Below, in pieces: positions 6,394 through 8,492 of a stretch of 8,492 bases of DNA; the first letter of the stretch is position 1, and the number at the start of each line of letters is the position of its first letter. The notes beneath the pieces were generated by a model, which saw only the letters and a program-made list of their open reading frames with translations, did not search any database and was not told where the DNA came from. The stretch is from a bacterium (lineage in GTDB: Bacteria; Actinomycetota; Acidimicrobiia; Acidimicrobiales; UBA8592), in NCBI GenBank assembly GCA_002713605.1, contig PATL01000014.1:1-8492 (forward strand), written 5' to 3'. Position numbers and translations under genes: made by a program.

Positions 6394-7461
6394 TTAGTCC
6401 TGCAAAAAGTCTGGGACATCTAGATCACCATGCACTTCTTCCGGTATCTCTTCTTCACCAAAGACATTCGGGATGTCACTGCCCAAAACTGAAGTCTGAG
6501 GACGTGAAGCGCTATCCCAACGATCGAAACCTGCAGCGATAACTGTAACTCTCACAGTGTCACCCATGGACTCATCTACAACTGTGCCAAAGATTATATT
6601 TGCGTCAGGATGTGCTACGCCTAGCACTAGCTCTGCTGCCTCATTTACCTCATTTAGCGTTAAGTTGCTTGAGCCAGTAATTGACAGAAGAATTCCTCTA
6701 GCCCCATCAATTGGTGATTCAAGCAGAGGACTTGAAACAGCTTTTCTAGCAGCGCTTGTTGCTCGCTGCTCTCCATTACCTTCACCTGTTCCCATTAGGG
6801 CAGAACCAGCATCATTCATAATCATTTTCACGTCTGCAAAGTCAGTATTTATCAAACCTGGTGTCGTAATAAGTTCCGTTATCCCTCGTACGCCATCTAA
6901 TAAGACTTCATCTGCCTTCGCGAAAGCTTCAACTACTGTGGTTTGTTCATCTGCTACAGAAAGCAACCTATCATTAGGGATCACAATCTGCGTGTCGACC
7001 TTTTCCCTAAGACGGGTTATCCCTTGGTCCGCTTGAACTGCTCTTCGCCGCCCCTCAAATCCGAACGGTCTTGTCACTACGCCGATTGTCAAAGCACCTA
7101 AGCCTTTTGCAATATCTGCGACAATAGGGGCGGCTCCCGTACCGGTACCCCCGCCTTCACCTGCAGTGATAAATACCATGTCAGCACCAGATAATGCCTG
7201 TTCGATTTCTGGTCTGTGATCTTCAGCAGCTTGGCGGCCAATTTCAGGGTCAGAACCTGCACCGAGACCTCGTGTCAACTCTCTTCCAATATCAATCTTT
7301 ACCTCTGCATCAGATAGAAGAAGTGCTTGTGCGTCTGTGTTAATCGCTAAAAACTCCGCACCGCGTAGCCCAGCGTCAATCATTCTATTAACAGCGTTTA
7401 CACCACCTCCGCCTACTCCAACAACCTTTATTACGGCTAGGTAATTATGTGGACTTTCCAT
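6394..7461 (-). CDS. ftsZ: Cell division protein FtsZ
   Basis: Tubulin-like GTPase that polymerises at midcell and organises septal peptidoglycan synthesis. It has 355 aa and starts at ATG 7461, with AAGGAG 6 nt upstream. It begins [20 protein letters not shown], close to the actinobacterial consensus. GTP-binding loops include GGGG at 17-20, NTDAQAL from 41, and the tubulin signature GGGTGTG at 103-109 within [13 protein letters not shown]; the Glu before the signature is typical of actinobacteria. The catalytic T7 loop is NTDFAD at 205-210. The core ends at IAAGFDRW and is followed by a short acidic linker of about 30-40 residues. The C-terminal peptide DVPDFLQD is the expected SepF-binding tail. 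The gene ends in tandem TAA TAA stops. FtsQ is encoded 87 nt upstream, leaving room for a separate ftsZ promoter. Confidence 0.99.
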   Translation of the reverse strand: MESPHNYLAVIKVVGVGGGGVNAVNRMIDAGLRGAEFLAINTDAQALLLSDAEVKIDIGRELTRGLGAGSDPEIGRQAAEDHRPEIEQALSGADMVFITAGEGGGTGTGAAPIVADIAKGLGALTIGVVTRPFGFEGRRRAVQADQGITRLREKVDTQIVIPNDRLLSVADEQTTVVEAFAKADEVLLDGVRGITELITTPGLINTDFADVKMIMNDAGSALMGTGEGNGEQRATSAARKAVSSPLLESPIDGARGILLSITGSSNLTLNEVNEAAELVLGVAHPDANIIFGTVVDESMGDTVRVTVIAAGFDRWDSASRPQTSVLGSDIPNVFGEEEIPEEVHGDLDVPDFLQD

Positions 7462-7548
7462 ATCGCACTCCTTGTGTCACTTATCTTTGATTTGCCTGAA
7501 CAGATTAGTTCTTCGTCAAGATATTTAATTTTCGCTAATAGGTAATTT
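7462..7548 (-). promoter_or_regulatory. ftsQ-ftsZ intergenic spacer with ftsZ ribosome binding site and a possible promoter
   Basis: The ftsZ ribosome binding site AAGGAG is the complement of 7468-7473, 6 nt before the ATG. Further upstream, the complement of 7514-7519 reads TTGACG, a good -35-like hexamer, but the sequence 17-19 nt downstream (around GGCAAATC) is a poor -10. Actinobacteria commonly have their own ftsZ promoters here. The ribosome site is well supported; the promoter is a guess. Confidence 0.4.
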
Positions 7549-8328
7549 CTAATAAGAATCGTACGAGCATTCAGATGAACGACACAACACCGGCTTATCT
7601 GGAGTTCGAACATCGATATGGATCAACTCGGTTAAATCAACTTGCTCGAGAATAGTTGATGCAGCAAGAATTTTTGATTCAAGCACCTCAGCATCTCCAA
7701 ATAATATCTTTCCTTCGCCAAAGAGTATCAACTCAATTCCATCATCCGATGATACGTATGAAATATCTGCTAACAGCACGGGAGGAAGGTTTGCAGCTAG
7801 CTCAATTGCGAATAAAGCCTGATCAGGCACCCATTCTCCAATCCTTAACTCATTGAAATTTCCTTCAACTATTGGGTATTCTAAATTAGGTGGCAATTCT
7901 GAAACTTGTTCAAGTACCCTTCCCTCCAAGTCGATTAAAAACCAATGACCTAAGTTTGAAAGAAGAACAGATGGTTTTCTCAATGTGACTGAGACTGTTA
8001 CTTTTCCTCCGAACGAACGACTAACTTTCGCGTCTTTAACATTCGGAATTTCTTTAATCCGAGTTGATATCGCTTGTGTATCAATCTCAAGTATAGGTTT
8101 AGACTTTGGTATATTGGCCACAACTACTATCAACTTCTCTAATTCACTGTCGGCGCCCACAACAACTACTTCATCTACATCAAGGAGTGAACTTTTAGAT
8201 AGCAATACCCCTGCTACTGAAAGAAGCGCTATCAGAACTACCATAAGCAGTACCCGCAACCTTCTTTTCCCCTTAGCTCTAATTATTTCAATACGTCGTT
8301 CCTGTATCCGAGGGTCAATCTCTACCAT
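7549..8328 (-). CDS. ftsQ: Cell division protein FtsQ
   Basis: Single-pass membrane protein that links early and late divisome parts, partnering FtsB and FtsL. The 259-aa product has the expected layout: a basic cytoplasmic N-terminus (MVEIDPRIQERRIEIIRAKG, then KRRLR), a transmembrane segment at about 26-44 (VLLMVVLIALLSVAGVLLS), and an extracytoplasmic POTRA domain at about 48-120 starting LLDVDEVVVVGAD and including IPNVKDAKVSRSFGGKVTVSV. The FtsQ beta domain follows to about 247. The N-terminal DPRI-x-ERR pattern is typical of actinobacteria. It ends CRSSECSYDSY, with two cysteines outside the membrane; this is unusual but untested. ATG 8328 overlaps the murB stop in TAATG (1 nt). There is no clear Shine-Dalgarno sequence, so it is probably translated by coupling to murB. 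Confidence 0.96.
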   Translation of the reverse strand: MVEIDPRIQERRIEIIRAKGKRRLRVLLMVVLIALLSVAGVLLSKSSLLDVDEVVVVGADSELEKLIVVVANIPKSKPILEIDTQAISTRIKEIPNVKDAKVSRSFGGKVTVSVTLRKPSVLLSNLGHWFLIDLEGRVLEQVSELPPNLEYPIVEGNFNELRIGEWVPDQALFAIELAANLPPVLLADISYVSSDDGIELILFGEGKILFGDAEVLESKILAASTILEQVDLTELIHIDVRTPDKPVLCRSSECSYDSY

Positions 8329-8492
8329 TAGTCAAAACCGATCATTTCAGTTTCTGCAGTTAGAAGAATTCCAAATTTTGAATATACGGACTCCAGAATA
8401 AGATCCATTAATTCTCTGATATCTTGAGCTTTTCCGCCAGCGTCAGCCTGAATAAAGTTCGCATGCTTGGTTGATACTTCTGCACTACCAAC
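8328..8492 (-). CDS. murB: UDP-N-acetylenolpyruvoylglucosamine reductase MurB, C-terminal fragment
   Basis: Only the last 54 codons lie in the window; the gene enters from the right edge. The enzyme is the FAD- and NADPH-dependent reductase that turns UDP-GlcNAc-enolpyruvate into UDP-MurNAc. The visible part starts VGSAEVSTKHANFIQADAGG, matching the conserved MurB C-terminal motif (G-x-A-x-x-S-x-x-H-x-N-F-I). It continues with a helix (AQDIRELMDLILESVYSKFG) and ends LLTAETEMIGFD, where a Glu just before IG corresponds to the conserved C-terminal catalytic glutamate (E325 in E. coli MurB). The TAA stop shares its last A with the ftsQ ATG. The order murB-ftsQ-ftsZ is normal for actinobacterial dcw clusters. 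Confidence 0.93.
   Translation of the reverse strand, partial: VGSAEVSTKHANFIQADAGGKAQDIRELMDLILESVYSKFGILLTAETEMIGFD

Noticed and set aside
6557..7036. 159-codon open frame on the plus strand inside ftsZ
   Set aside because: It is antisense to a highly conserved part of FtsZ, has no family resemblance and is explained by codon bias of ftsZ on the other strand.

Overview
The window looks like chromosomal DNA from a low- to mid-GC (by eye, low-to-mid 40s percent) actinobacterium. A marine Acidimicrobiia-like lineage is a reasonable guess but is not proven. The evidence is an FtsZ of clear actinobacterial type (N-terminus [14 protein letters not shown]-binding loop [10 protein letters not shown]), an FtsQ N-terminus of the form DPRIQERR, a Wag31/DivIVA-type polarity protein, SepF with no FtsA in view, and a long type-2 isoleucyl-tRNA synthetase next to divIVA.

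Layout. Positions 1-124 (minus) hold the start of a Lys/Ala/Pro-rich basic protein encoded by near-perfect 30-bp tandem repeats. Positions 125-322 are a divergent intergenic region. ileS fills 323-3475 on the plus strand. Everything after it is on the minus strand and forms the end of a division and cell wall (dcw) cluster. In transcription order, from the right edge leftwards, this is murB (3' end only), ftsQ, ftsZ, pgeF (yfiH/ylmD), yggS (ylmE), sepF and divIVA. murB/ftsQ overlap by 1 nt and pgeF/yggS by 4 nt. ileS and divIVA converge tail to tail with only 3 nt between their stop codons.

How the genes work together. MurB makes the peptidoglycan precursor UDP-MurNAc. FtsQ is a divisome membrane scaffold. 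FtsZ forms the cytokinetic ring and SepF tethers it to the membrane. DivIVA marks curved membrane and directs septal or polar growth. PgeF and YggS are conserved passengers (metabolite repair or purine salvage, and PLP homeostasis) that commonly sit between ftsZ and sepF. The small membrane protein YggT/YlmG, often found between sepF and divIVA, is absent.

I see no mobile element, CRISPR array, RNA gene or clearly new system. The points most worth checking are a 14-bp perfect palindrome coinciding with a possible leaderless divIVA promoter, repeated acidic-Phe-Phe motifs in the long DivIVA tail, the variant KLSKK signature of IleRS, the slippage-prone lysine-rich repeat gene at the left edge, and a near-palindrome in the divergent ileS promoter region.
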